From positions 18,620 through 82,619 of the forward strand of contig JBMNOE010000011.1 of assembly GCA_050942895.1 (NCBI GenBank): DNA of 64,000 nucleotides, given 5' to 3'. Source of the stretch: JBNRMR01 sp050942895 (lineage in GTDB: Bacteria; Bacillota; Clostridia; Christensenellales; UBA1750). The stretch's first letter is position 1. The number at the start of each line of letters is the position of its first letter. The translations under genes and the position numbers were made by a program. The notes beneath the pieces are model-generated. The model saw only the letters and a list, made by a program, of their open reading frames with translations. It had not been told where the DNA came from and did not search any database. This document shows positions 45,448 to 54,785 of the stretch, piece after piece.

Positions 45448-47226
45448 TTATGTGGTCTGGCGGATGACCGGCAGAATGACCGTAACCTTTGTGCCGACGC
45501 CCTCCTCGCTATCGATACTAAGGCCAAAAGGCCTGCCAAACTGAAGCGCAATGCGCTTGTTGATATTGCCAAGACCGACATGCTGGCTGCCTGCGCTATC
45601 CTTCTTGTTTTTCTCATAGTCTAATATATTTTTTCGCAGCAGGGCGAGTTTTTGCGCGTTCATGCCGACCCCGTTGTCCTCCACAACAAAACAGAGCTTG
45701 TTTTCATCGATTTGTTTTCCGGATATCCACAGCTCGCCCTGGCCAAGTTTTTGTTCCAGGCCGTGCTGCATTGCGTTTTCTACGATTGGCTGGAGAACCA
45801 TTTTTAGCGTTAGCAGCGGCAATATCCGGTCGTCAACGTCGATATGGACATCAAATTTGCCCTGATAGCGGATGTTCATGATCAAAATATATTTGTGGAT
45901 GCACTCGATCTCGTCCATCAGACTCACCATGTTTTCGCCCTTGATGCTGAAGCGGAAGATGTCCGCGATGGCGGTGGCGATTTGGTTGACCTCCGTCACA
46001 TTGTATGCCAGGCCGATATTGCTCAGGCAATTCAGCGTGTTATAAAGAAAATGAGGGTTTATCTGACTTTGCAGGGCAAGCAGGTCCGCCCTTTGCTCGG
46101 CCAGCTTTGACTCGTAAAGCTCGGTTTGCACCTGAATGGTGTCCTCGGTCATCTTCTCCACCTTGTCAAGCATTTGGTTGATGTTTGCGGCAATGATACC
46201 GACCTCGTTATGGGATGGCATCTTAAGGCGCTTCTTCAGCGGCATTGATCCGACCTGAGAAAGAAACGCGACGATGGATGTGACCGGCTGCGTGATATTT
46301 CTGCTGATCCCGCTGCCTATGGCGATGAGCAGAACGAATGTTAAAATACCGATAATCAAACTGACGTTGAAAACAGGCGCAATATCGCTTGCCAGTTCCG
46401 ACATGGGCATAACACTGACGATCTTCCAGCCCGTGTTGGCGATCATCTTGCACTGGACAATAGACTTTTTATTTTGATACAAAATGATGTCGTTGGCGCC
46501 CTCCTGCTCAGCCTTGTCCCAGAACACGTTTTGATACAGTTCGCCCGGCAATAGCCCTTTATTGCTGACGATGATGTGGTTTTCCTGATCAAGAATCATA
46601 AAGAGTGAGTTTTCGGTGATTTCGCTAAAATTGACCTGTTTTTCCAGCTCATGCGTATCCAGTATGATGATGCCGGTGCCCAGCCTGCTGCCGTGGCTGA
46701 CTATGTCCACCGTTGAATAGATGGGGAAAATATATGCGTAGTAATAAAACGCCTCGTTGGTGCCTTTGACAATGGAGGTAAAGATCGGCACATTAAAATT
46801 ATCGCTCATATAATCATAGCTGCTTTCCAGTTGGGTCAGCACGCCGTTGCTTACGCCTAGCGGGTCGGTGATCTTCCGGCCGCCGCCCTTTGCGAATAAA
46901 AACACGCTGTGTATGTTTGCATTGGCCGACTTAGCATGTCTTTCCAGGGCAAGGACATAGTTGTGCAGACGCACCGTTTCGGCGGGATCCTTGCAGACGA
47001 GCAGTTCCTGCACATAGACGCTGTAACCAAGCTCAAAGGCGCAATTTTCAATGCCGGCGGCAATAGTGTTGATATTGTTGCTGGCCTGGACCATCAGCCG
47101 ATCCGCGTTTTCCTGGGAGCGGCTGTATGTCAGCATACGGAAGCCAAACAGGCATGTGCTGACGATGATGATCAGCATGACGGCGGCTGTAGCGATCAGC
47201 AGATATAGTTGAGCTTTTAGTTTCAC
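45448..47226 (-). CDS. Sensor histidine kinase, YesM type (locus 2)
   Basis: 592 residues from GTG 47226, after AGAGGA. Membrane helix at about 8-30, extracellular sensor domain (about 35-285), second helix (SLIIGILTFVLLIAIGSGI), HAMP (PVTSIVAFLSQ), then QSQINPHFLYNTLNCLSNIG with the phospho-acceptor His and LQPIVENAMQHGLEQK plus EDNGVGMNAQKL for ATP. It lies 14 bases downstream of the partner regulator and belongs to the same transcript. Confidence 0.9.
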   Translation of the reverse strand: MKLKAQLYLLIATAAVMLIIIVSTCLFGFRMLTYSRSQENADRLMVQASNNINTIAAGIENCAFELGYSVYVQELLVCKDPAETVRLHNYVLALERHAKSANANIHSVFLFAKGGGRKITDPLGVSNGVLTQLESSYDYMSDNFNVPIFTSIVKGTNEAFYYYAYIFPIYSTVDIVSHGSRLGTGIIILDTHELEKQVNFSEITENSLFMILDQENHIIVSNKGLLPGELYQNVFWDKAEQEGANDIILYQNKKSIVQCKMIANTGWKIVSVMPMSELASDIAPVFNVSLIIGILTFVLLIAIGSGISRNITQPVTSIVAFLSQVGSMPLKKRLKMPSHNEVGIIAANINQMLDKVEKMTEDTIQVQTELYESKLAEQRADLLALQSQINPHFLYNTLNCLSNIGLAYNVTEVNQIATAIADIFRFSIKGENMVSLMDEIECIHKYILIMNIRYQGKFDVHIDVDDRILPLLTLKMVLQPIVENAMQHGLEQKLGQGELWISGKQIDENKLCFVVEDNGVGMNAQKLALLRKNILDYEKNKKDSAGSQHVGLGNINKRIALQFGRPFGLSIDSEEGVGTKVTVILPVIRQTT

Positions 47227-47240
47227 TTACTTATCCTCTT

Positions 47241-48677
47241 TCACTCATTCATCCACAACTCCGGCCGTCTGCGGTATTCTGCCGGCGTATAGCCGATATT
47301 GCGCTTGAAGACTTTGTTGAAATAGAAATAATCGTTGTAGCCGGCCTGCTCACAGATGTCTGAAATTGATAAAAGTGAGTTTTGAAGCAGCATGCAGGCC
47401 CTTTTTATCCGCAATCCGGTTACATACTGTGAGAACGTCATGCCCATGGTTTTGCGAAACATTTCGCAGCAATAGCTGATGTTGAAATAGAACTGTCTGG
47501 AAAGATCCTTCAAATATAGGGTTTCCGTATAGTGATTGTTGATATAAGCGATCAACTCGCCAAACTTTTCATGGCCCACGATATAATCGGCGGAATCGTC
47601 GCTTGAAAATTGTGCCATAAGATAACAGCACAACTCCTTTAGATCGCAAAAGCGTTCAATCAACTCTTGCGCGTCGAATACCTCAATATCGGCCAAGCGC
47701 TGATTCTGCTCCATAAAATCAACCGAATGCAGCGCGAGGGTATTGCAGAGGATAACCGCGTCGGAGACGGTCATCTCATTGCGGCAAAAGACCTCTGGAA
47801 GCTGCGAAAAACGCTGCTGCAAAGCGCCGTGTTGGCCGGCCTCTATTCCGTCAATAATTTCACGGCACAGATGATTGACCGATTGCACCTTCGGTTTGCT
47901 ATATCTTGAGATTCTTTTCTCTTTTTCTATAAAATAGCCATAGCTTGCTGTTTCGGCGTTTCTGATCAGCCGCGAGATGTTTTTGATGTCCCCGTCCAGA
48001 TTGCTGCTTCCTGCATAGTCGACCAGGCCCGGCTTGCTTAAAAGGATGCGCTCGACCTGCTCGGTCTTGTCCTGGGCGCTATTGATGATATAAAAAAATT
48101 TGCGCTGCCCGACGCGAAGGTCAACGCACTGCGCGTCCTCTCCCAGATCAAGCAAAAAGCCGCTTGGGGGTACCTGCTTATAGCAAACGGTGACAGCCTG
48201 GTAGTTGGCGTAAGGGGCTTTGAAAAAACGTCGTTTTAACTGCTCCTGCCCTGTCCCGTTCAGCAGATCGGAGAAAAGAAGGATATCGCCTGATGTGAAT
48301 TTGCTGGCCAGCTTTTGGCAGATGCTCTGCAATATCTGCGGAGCTTTTTGCATGTTCAGCGGCTTTAGTAAATAGTCTATGGCGCCTTCCCGCAAGGCTT
48401 CCTGTACGTATGAAAAATCAGCAATGCCACTGACGACGACGAAGCTGCTGGGAAGATTCTTCTCCCGGGCCCTGCGCATCAGCTCCAGCCCCGTTATGAC
48501 GGGCATTCTTATATCGGTTATGACTAAGTCCGGTTTTTTCTCGCACAGCGTTTCATATGCAAGAAGCGGATTGGTGGTTTCGCTGATTATCTCAAACGCA
48601 TTTTCACACTGTTCAATAAACTTTCTGACCCCAAGAAGCGCCCAGGGCTCATCGTCAACAATCAAGACACGATACAT
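47241..48677 (-). CDS. Response regulator, YesN/AraC type (locus 2)
   Basis: 478 residues. Receiver domain with Asp55 in VITDIRMPVITG and Lys in YLLKPLN; a long middle region (about 125-370) of unknown fold; C-terminal AraC double HTH (LYLKDLSRQFYFNISYCCEM; SISDICEQAGYNDYFYFNKV; YTPAEYRRRP). GAGGGGG sits 12 bases before the ATG. Its length, almost twice that of the locus 1 regulator, comes from the middle region. It is probably the activator of the pectin-oligosaccharide genes. Confidence 0.9.
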   Translation of the reverse strand: MYRVLIVDDEPWALLGVRKFIEQCENAFEIISETTNPLLAYETLCEKKPDLVITDIRMPVITGLELMRRAREKNLPSSFVVVSGIADFSYVQEALREGAIDYLLKPLNMQKAPQILQSICQKLASKFTSGDILLFSDLLNGTGQEQLKRRFFKAPYANYQAVTVCYKQVPPSGFLLDLGEDAQCVDLRVGQRKFFYIINSAQDKTEQVERILLSKPGLVDYAGSSNLDGDIKNISRLIRNAETASYGYFIEKEKRISRYSKPKVQSVNHLCREIIDGIEAGQHGALQQRFSQLPEVFCRNEMTVSDAVILCNTLALHSVDFMEQNQRLADIEVFDAQELIERFCDLKELCCYLMAQFSSDDSADYIVGHEKFGELIAYINNHYTETLYLKDLSRQFYFNISYCCEMFRKTMGMTFSQYVTGLRIKRACMLLQNSLLSISDICEQAGYNDYFYFNKVFKRNIGYTPAEYRRRPELWMNE

Positions 48678-48727
48678 GTGGCGTTAATTCCCCCTCTTTT
48701 ATGAAGCTGCTTTTCCACTGCGCGATA

Positions 48728-50458
48728 TCAATCGCCGTTTTTGAAATTCCGCTTTGCTTTAGGGAGCAGTTCGGGCATGCGCTGCAAAGCCATATAGTCC
48801 TGCGCGGTAAGCGCATCTTCTCCCCTTGCTTTGTAGTAGGCGGCATAATGCTCATCCACAAGCAGGCCGTCCGCTTCCTGCCAGACGTTTTTTGCGGCAG
48901 CTACCGCCTGTGCGGCAGAAATGGCAGGATCGGCGAGAGCATGCTTTAAAATGTCGTTCACCATCAGGTCCGCGGTGGATTTAATCAGCGCCAGATCCGC
49001 GGGCAGGGCCGGCAATGCCTGCAGCCATTTGCGCGGGTCATATGAACCAGGCCGGTTTGCAACCTTCGTCACCTCATAGAGCAAACTGCCATAATCCTGC
49101 TGGATAGGGTCTTCGCTTTTAAGATAAACATTGAAAAGTGAATTCGTATAATCGCCATAGGAGGAGTTCGCATCAGCCGCGTCCAGATGGCTGCTTTTTA
49201 CGACAATATAATCATAGGCGTAATTGCGCTCGATCTCGTTTTTCTTTGCGTCGATGACGATGTAGGTTCCCTCCTCATCCATGCTGTAATATTCGCCCTC
49301 TGGGCCGTATTCCAGCATTCTGGACACCTCTGCGTCGTACATCCAGTTGATGAATCTCAGGCAGGCGTCCACATCGTGCGCACTGGCGTTGATATATGTT
49401 TCGGTGGAAAATCCGCCGCCGCTATAGCCGGTAAAACTGCCGTATTGCGTTTCGGGCATTGCGAAAGTCTCCACAGCCGCGTGCGGATTGGCCTCAATGA
49501 AGTCCGAATAAAGGACATACCCCGTGTTGGGCGTGAGTAGCTTGGACTGAATATAGATGCCAAGCTTGCCGCTTAAAAAATCGATCTTGTCATCGTCGGA
49601 GCGGCGGATGAGAAAATCCGGATTGGTCAGTCCTTGGTCGACAAACTGTTCGGCGTAGGTCAGCCAGCTTTCGATCCGATCCCAGACGTAGACCAGTTCG
49701 CCGTCGATCATCGCGTATTTTTCAGGATTGGGAAAACCAAACATGTGCGACAGCCAGCGCTGTGCGTCAGACGTCATGTTGATGCCGTAGGTGTCGTCAA
49801 TGCCGTTTCCGTCGGGATCATCATATGTAAAGGCATGGGCGATGCTTAAAATATCTTCCGGCGTCTGGGGCATTGAAAGGCCGAGTTCATCCAGCCAGTC
49901 TTTGCGGATCATCAAACAGTGGTTTGCGGAAACATTGGCGATCTTGCCAAAGCTGTATATTTTGCCATTGTTTGCGCCCACGAGCTTGCGAAGGCCGGGA
50001 TAGGCCTTCAGAAGGGCCTTGTAATGAGGCACCTTATTGAGCATTTCCTCTGTCAGCTCCAGCGCATGGCCGGTCTGAATCGCCGTGAGCAGGGAGTCAA
50101 AGTTTGAAATAATGTCCGGCGCGCTGCCGGAAGCGAACATGATGTTGATTCTCTCGGCAACCTCCGCCCGAGGGATCGGAATCCAGTCGATCTGATCCAC
50201 AGGTGCGTTTTCCCTGATCCACTCCGTCCAGCGGTTATTGTTCAAAGTGCCTTCCAAGGCGGACAAAAGCCCACGGTCATAGACCATTACGGTGATCTTT
50301 CCGCTTTTTTCCTGGGCCGGCATAGACGCCGCGACGGAACTTGCTGACTGCGCCGTTTGGGCCGGCGCAAATGAATCTGTGCAGCCGTTCAATAAAATGC
50401 AAATAAGAAAAATGAAGCAAAGCATGCTTTGGCGTTTCCCATGCGCTTGCGGACTCAT
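48728..50458 (-). CDS. Sugar-binding lipoprotein, sensor-linked
   Basis: 576 residues from ATG 50458 (MSPQAHGKRQSMLCFIF), after AAGGGGTGAT. Lipobox LLNGC, then a solute-binding fold (INIMFASGSAPDIISNFDSL; YDDPDGNGIDDTYGIN with a calcium-type DxDxNG loop). It is separated from the permease genes by a strong terminator and has its own promoter, but lies just upstream of the YesN/YesM genes. It may feed the same importer or work as a ligand-sensing partner of the kinase. Confidence 0.85.
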   Translation of the reverse strand: MSPQAHGKRQSMLCFIFLICILLNGCTDSFAPAQTAQSASSVAASMPAQEKSGKITVMVYDRGLLSALEGTLNNNRWTEWIRENAPVDQIDWIPIPRAEVAERINIMFASGSAPDIISNFDSLLTAIQTGHALELTEEMLNKVPHYKALLKAYPGLRKLVGANNGKIYSFGKIANVSANHCLMIRKDWLDELGLSMPQTPEDILSIAHAFTYDDPDGNGIDDTYGINMTSDAQRWLSHMFGFPNPEKYAMIDGELVYVWDRIESWLTYAEQFVDQGLTNPDFLIRRSDDDKIDFLSGKLGIYIQSKLLTPNTGYVLYSDFIEANPHAAVETFAMPETQYGSFTGYSGGGFSTETYINASAHDVDACLRFINWMYDAEVSRMLEYGPEGEYYSMDEEGTYIVIDAKKNEIERNYAYDYIVVKSSHLDAADANSSYGDYTNSLFNVYLKSEDPIQQDYGSLLYEVTKVANRPGSYDPRKWLQALPALPADLALIKSTADLMVNDILKHALADPAISAAQAVAAAKNVWQEADGLLVDEHYAAYYKARGEDALTAQDYMALQRMPELLPKAKRNFKNGD

Positions 50459-50534
50459 ATCATCACCCCTTGAAACGAGCCGAAGTAGCGTTCTGCGCAA
50501 ATGGCAGTATTATTGGAAATATTCTTTACATGTA

Positions 50535-50564
50535 ATTTTAGCATATAAGAGGGAGAAAAACCAA
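50535..50564 (-). promoter_or_regulatory. Putative promoter of sensor-linked binding protein
   Basis: Minus strand TTGGTT (50559-50564), 18-base spacer, TAAAAT (50535-50540). Confidence 0.5.
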
Positions 50565-50635
50565 TGATTTTCTTCGCTCGATATTTGTACTATCTTCGGT
50601 TGGCATTGGTATTTTTTTCAGATGTTTCCACTGCG

Positions 50636-50667
50636 TAAAAAACGCTGCGCCGAAAAACCGGCGCAGC
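50636..50667 (-). terminator. Strong terminator after locus 2 permeases
   Basis: Minus strand GCTGCGCCG/CGGCGCAGC perfect stem (50644-50667), then GTTTTTT. Confidence 0.85.
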
Positions 50668-50683
50668 GGCAAGGAGGAACCGT

Positions 50684-51562
50684 CTATCCTTTGATTGATC
50701 CTATAAGGGCGCCCTTGGCAAAATACTTCTGAAGGAAGGGATAGAGTATCAAAATCGGCAGAGTGGCGACGATGATCGTGGCCATCTGCATGGTTTCGGT
50801 CGGTACCTTTACGGAGGAATCCAACTCATCGCCACTGCCGATAGCCCCATTCGTTAAAATGACCAGGGAGCGCAGTAACACCTGAATCGGCCATTTTTTC
50901 GGATCGTTGATATAGAGAATCGCCGTGAAGTAGGAGTTCCAATGGCCCACCGCGTAGAACAGAGCGATTGCGGCAAGAGTCGGCATCGTGATGGGCAAAA
51001 CAATGCGCACAAGTATCAGGGCGTCATTCGCGCCGTCGATCCTTGCCGACTCGGCCAACTCAACAGGCGTGTTGGAAAACGCGTTGCGGACTATGATCAT
51101 GTTGTAGGATGAAATAGCGCCGGGGATCATCAGTGCCCAGAAGGTATCCAATAATTTTAAGTCCCGCACGACCAGATAGGTAGGGATCATCCCGCCGCCA
51201 AAGAGCATAGTGAACAGCACCAGAAAATTAAACACTTTGCGCCCAACCAGGGGTTTATAGGCCAGAGCATATGCCATCATAACTGTCATGACCATGTTGA
51301 TGCCGGTGCCGGCCACAGTAACAAAGGCGGAAACGCCAAGGCTGCGCACAAAGGTACGAGTGGAAAAGATCTGCTTGTAGGCCGAAAGCGTCGGATGCTC
51401 CGGTATCAGAACGAAGCCCTTTTGCAATATCTCGCCCGCCGATGTGAAGGATGAAACAAAAATATGTATAAAGGGCAAAAGGCAGCTCAACGCGGCAAGG
51501 GAGAGGATGAGATAGTTAAACACTCTAAAAATTATATCGCCAACGCCTTCATATTTTACCAC
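50684..51562 (-). CDS. Sugar ABC transporter permease, YtcP/LplC-type (locus 2)
   Basis: 292 residues from GTG 51562 (VVKYEGVGDIIFRVFNYLIL), chosen because AAGGAGG lies seven bases upstream; longer frames overlap the previous gene without such a site. Six membrane helices, EAA loop ESARIDGANDALILVRIVLP and the family ending FLQKYFAKGALIGSIKG. It pairs with the LplB-type permease to form importer 2; last gene before a strong terminator. Confidence 0.88.
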   Translation of the reverse strand: MVKYEGVGDIIFRVFNYLILSLAALSCLLPFIHIFVSSFTSAGEILQKGFVLIPEHPTLSAYKQIFSTRTFVRSLGVSAFVTVAGTGINMVMTVMMAYALAYKPLVGRKVFNFLVLFTMLFGGGMIPTYLVVRDLKLLDTFWALMIPGAISSYNMIIVRNAFSNTPVELAESARIDGANDALILVRIVLPITMPTLAAIALFYAVGHWNSYFTAILYINDPKKWPIQVLLRSLVILTNGAIGSGDELDSSVKVPTETMQMATIIVATLPILILYPFLQKYFAKGALIGSIKG

Positions 51563-51578
51563 TGTGTATTCCTCCTTC

Positions 51579-52523
51579 TCAATAGATGCCGTCATTGCCG
51601 GCGCGCTTGGCAAGGCGATCGGCGATGAATACAAGAATGAGCCCAAAAATTGATTTAAACAGGCCAACAGCAGTTGAATAGCTGTAGGAACCGTTCAAAA
51701 GCCCTTTTTCGTAAACATAGGTATCAAAAACCTGCGCGACTTCGCGGTTCAGCGAGTTGGTCATCAGATAGATATGTTCAAAGCCGGTATCCAGAAAATC
51801 GCCCACTTTCAGGATAAGCAGTATAATGATCGTGGGACGAATGGAAGGCAGCGTGATATACCAGATGCGCTGGAAACGATTGGCGCCGTCGATATATGAA
51901 GCCTCGCACATTTCCACGTCGATGGCGGCCAGCGCGGCCAGATAGACAATCGTGCCCCAGCCGACGCCTTTCCAGATGCCCTGAGCCGTGTAAAACAGCC
52001 GAAAGGCGCTCTCGCTTGTAAGCCAGTAGACCTTATTCATGCCCATACGCGTTAAAAACATGTTGACAATGCCATTTTCCGGAGAGAAAATCACATGGCA
52101 CAGCCCGACTACGACGACCCATGAAATAAAATGCGGCAGATAGATCATGGTTTGCACGATTTTCTTAAATTTCTCATTGAAAACTTCGTTTAGCATTAGT
52201 GCAAGCAAGATCGGCGCAGGAAATGACAAGCAGAGATTGTAAGTTGCCAGGAAAACCGTGTTTCTGAATAGCTGCTTGATCTGGTAACTGCCGAAAAAGT
52301 CAATAAAGTGCTTGAGCCCAACCCATTTGCTGCCCGAAATGCCAAGGAAGGGGTTGTAATCCATAAAGGCGATGCTCACGCCCCACATTGGCAGATACTT
52401 AAAAACGATGTAATAGACCAGTCCGGGCACCAGCAGCGCATAGACCCAGATGTCGCGCTTGATCCGTTTGAGCACCTGGAGCAGGCCTGCCCTCTTTTCA
52501 AAAGCAACTTCGGCTTTTATCAT
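51579..52523 (-). CDS. Sugar ABC transporter permease, LplB-type (locus 2)
   Basis: 314 residues from ATG 52523 (a GTG immediately before it is possible), with GAGGAG upstream. Six helices (VYALLVPGLVYYIVFKYLP first), EAA loop CEASYIDGANRFQRIWYITL, and PHFISWVVVVGLCHV. Its stop lies 16 bases before the next permease start. It forms the importer 2 channel with the YtcP-type protein, using an ATPase encoded elsewhere. Confidence 0.88.
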   Translation of the reverse strand: MIKAEVAFEKRAGLLQVLKRIKRDIWVYALLVPGLVYYIVFKYLPMWGVSIAFMDYNPFLGISGSKWVGLKHFIDFFGSYQIKQLFRNTVFLATYNLCLSFPAPILLALMLNEVFNEKFKKIVQTMIYLPHFISWVVVVGLCHVIFSPENGIVNMFLTRMGMNKVYWLTSESAFRLFYTAQGIWKGVGWGTIVYLAALAAIDVEMCEASYIDGANRFQRIWYITLPSIRPTIIILLILKVGDFLDTGFEHIYLMTNSLNREVAQVFDTYVYEKGLLNGSYSYSTAVGLFKSIFGLILVFIADRLAKRAGNDGIY

Positions 52524-52663
52524 CACAAATCACTCCTCGAATATAAGGAGGTGTATGGAATGAAACTCTAAAATTCCATACACCTCGATCGTCATTGTTA
52601 GAAAGCAGAGAAAACAGAGAAAACAATCAAAGTCCATCTATAAACGGGATTCTTTCGTTTTGC

Positions 52664-54250
52664 TTACTTTCCAATTTGCTTATATGCCTCGGTGTATTCC
52701 GCGAGCACTGCATCGCCGCCACGGGCATGCCAGTCGGCGACAGCGGCTTTCAGGCCGTCCAAGTCGATCTGGCCCATTATGTACTTGACCATGGCATCTT
52801 TGATGATATTGTCAAGATCTTTGCCGTTTTTGATGGCGGTTTCGGAAACGAGGCCAACATTCTTGTTGAAGACCGCACGGGCAGTGTTTTCATCGATGAG
52901 CTGGGAACCGAGGGTGCGCACCTCGTCTTGGAGCAAAGGTAGCGCTGGGTTCACCGTGAATTTGAAAGTTTGCAACTGGCCAAGGTCGCCGCCGGTGTTG
53001 TCCTTGGCGTCTTTTTGTTCATCGGTTTTAGTTACCAGGCCATCGGCGTTGATGGAGTAGTGCAGGTCTTCTACGCCATGGGTAAGCAGGTTGTTAGATT
53101 CAAAGGTATTGAGTTTATCGAACACGCCCAGCAGATCAAGCAGGCGCTCTTCGGTCTTGGTGTTGGTTGTCGGAAAGCCATAGTAGGCTTTGAATCCGTT
53201 GTTTTCAGCGGCGGAACGGGGCTCGATGCCTGCGCCGCAGTCAATCCAGCCGATAATGTCGATCTTAACGTCGGGCTGGATGTCACGAATAGTGTCCTCA
53301 AACCCGACCGCGTCGTCGATTATGCCCACCATAGCGCCGGCCAATCCGCCGCGCATCAGGTTGTTGCGGCTGGAAGCGGTAACAAAGTCCTCGTTAATAA
53401 CGCCGTTGGCAAACATCTTGCGGTAAAAATCAAGGCAGTTTATCCATTCCTGGGTGTCGCAGTCGCGGAAAAAGTTGCCGTTTTCGTCAACACCATATTC
53501 GTTGGGGGCACCGAACCAGATCATCATGGTCTTCATGGCGCCTAAGGAGGATTGCTCGACGAAGCCAAGGCTATCGGCCTGGCCGTTGCCATCGGGATCC
53601 TGGGTGGCGAAAGCATAGCACATATCATATACTTCTTCTATGGTGGCGGGAGCGCTGAAGCCAAGGTTTTCCGCCCAGTCCTTGCGGTAGGCAAAGCCCA
53701 AACGGCCGACCTGGCGGTCACGATGGAGGCCGTATATTTTGCCGTCGACCGACGCGAAGCGAAGCGTTTCCGAATCGGCCTGGGATAGATTTTCAAACTG
53801 CTCCAAGTACGGGCCGATTTCCCAGAAAGCGCCGGCTTCAAGCGCCATTTTCATGGAGTCGGTTGTCCAACTGTTTACGAACACGACATCTGGCAGCGTG
53901 CCTCCGGCGAGCATGGCGTTGAATTTTTCATCGTAGGATTTGTCCGGAGTGGGCAGCAGGTGGATGTCCGCGTTGACAAGCTCTTCCAGCGCGTTCAGGA
54001 TGACATCATCGTCCTGAAGCTCATAGGCGGCAAAGCCCGCTACTGAAATGGTGAGTTTTACGGGCTCCTTTTTTTCGGGCTCAACCGGGTCTGCTGTTGC
54101 CGCCGCTGCGGAGGCCCCGGGATTCGTGGCCGCGGGCGCAGGCGTTTTTGTGGTATCGGAAGTTGCAGTCGGCTGCGGTGTTTGAGTGCAAGCGGTGAAA
54201 ATGAGCGCCAAAAGAACGAGTAAAACAAGCAACGTTTTGGTGTTTTTCAT
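52664..54250 (-). CDS. Sugar-binding lipoprotein of importer 2
   Basis: 528 residues; TTGGAGGTACGTT precedes the ATG. Signal peptide with lipobox FTAC (mature Cys at about 21), then a Thr/Pro/Ala-rich linker and a solute-binding fold (LNALLAGGTLPDVVFVNSW-like stretch; DPDGNGQADSLGF calcium-like loop). First gene of the transporter transcript with its own promoter. It delivers oligosaccharide to the two permeases just downstream. Confidence 0.88.
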   Translation of the reverse strand: MKNTKTLLVLLVLLALIFTACTQTPQPTATSDTTKTPAPAATNPGASAAAATADPVEPEKKEPVKLTISVAGFAAYELQDDDVILNALEELVNADIHLLPTPDKSYDEKFNAMLAGGTLPDVVFVNSWTTDSMKMALEAGAFWEIGPYLEQFENLSQADSETLRFASVDGKIYGLHRDRQVGRLGFAYRKDWAENLGFSAPATIEEVYDMCYAFATQDPDGNGQADSLGFVEQSSLGAMKTMMIWFGAPNEYGVDENGNFFRDCDTQEWINCLDFYRKMFANGVINEDFVTASSRNNLMRGGLAGAMVGIIDDAVGFEDTIRDIQPDVKIDIIGWIDCGAGIEPRSAAENNGFKAYYGFPTTNTKTEERLLDLLGVFDKLNTFESNNLLTHGVEDLHYSINADGLVTKTDEQKDAKDNTGGDLGQLQTFKFTVNPALPLLQDEVRTLGSQLIDENTARAVFNKNVGLVSETAIKNGKDLDNIIKDAMVKYIMGQIDLDGLKAAVADWHARGGDAVLAEYTEAYKQIGK

Positions 54251-54288
54251 AACGTACCTCCAAGAAAATATTCTATCTGCGTACGTTT

Positions 54289-54317
54289 ATTTTAAATGAT
54301 GATAATCTGAGTGTAAA
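54289..54317 (-). promoter_or_regulatory. Promoter of importer 2 operon
   Basis: Minus strand TTTACA (54312-54317), 17-base spacer, TAAAAT (54289-54294). Confidence 0.55.
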
Positions 54318-54660
54318 AGAACAGGATTTGGTAATTATATGTATTTTGTTCCGTACTTTTACTTAATCAAGGAAAGATTGAGGCGAAAGAGCGTTTGAAT
54401 CAACTTATAAAAATTGATTCAAAGACGATTTTCTTTCTCTCCTTTTCAAAGCATTTATAAAAAAGCCGCATACCCTGCGACGGCTTGCATTTGCCCATAA
54501 AGATGCGCTGTCAGCAATGATCGGTTGAACAGTATCGCCCATTCCGCGCTCATCGCTTGGCAGCTCTAATGACAATGCTTGCGGTTCTTTTTTAGTCACA
54601 GATTACCGCGCAATTTCAGGCGACACTCAACAACATTAAACAATCTTTGTTTTATTGCAG
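54318..54660. other. Gap with inverted repeat and doubtful ORF
   Basis: 343 bases. A perfect 9-bp inverted repeat TTGAATCAA/TTGATTCAA at 54395-54422. A minus strand frame of 64 codons (54405-54599; MTKKEPQALSLELPSDERGM) has a protein-like sequence but no family resemblance and no start signal. It may be a decayed gene end. Confidence 0.4.
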
Positions 54661-54691
54661 AAAAACGGAGCTGCCTATCAAGACAACTCCG
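54661..54691 (-). terminator. Terminator of XRE membrane regulator gene
   Basis: Minus strand CGGAGTTG/CAGCTCCG stem (one G-U, 54666-54691), then TTTTT (54661-54665). Confidence 0.7.
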
Positions 54692-54785
54692 CTCTCGCTT
54701 CCGGTTTGCTTGCGCTTGACTTCCAAAGGAAGGGCAGGCAATCCTTAGCTATTTTGAATTGAAAACTTCTCGTTCGATGGTCAAG

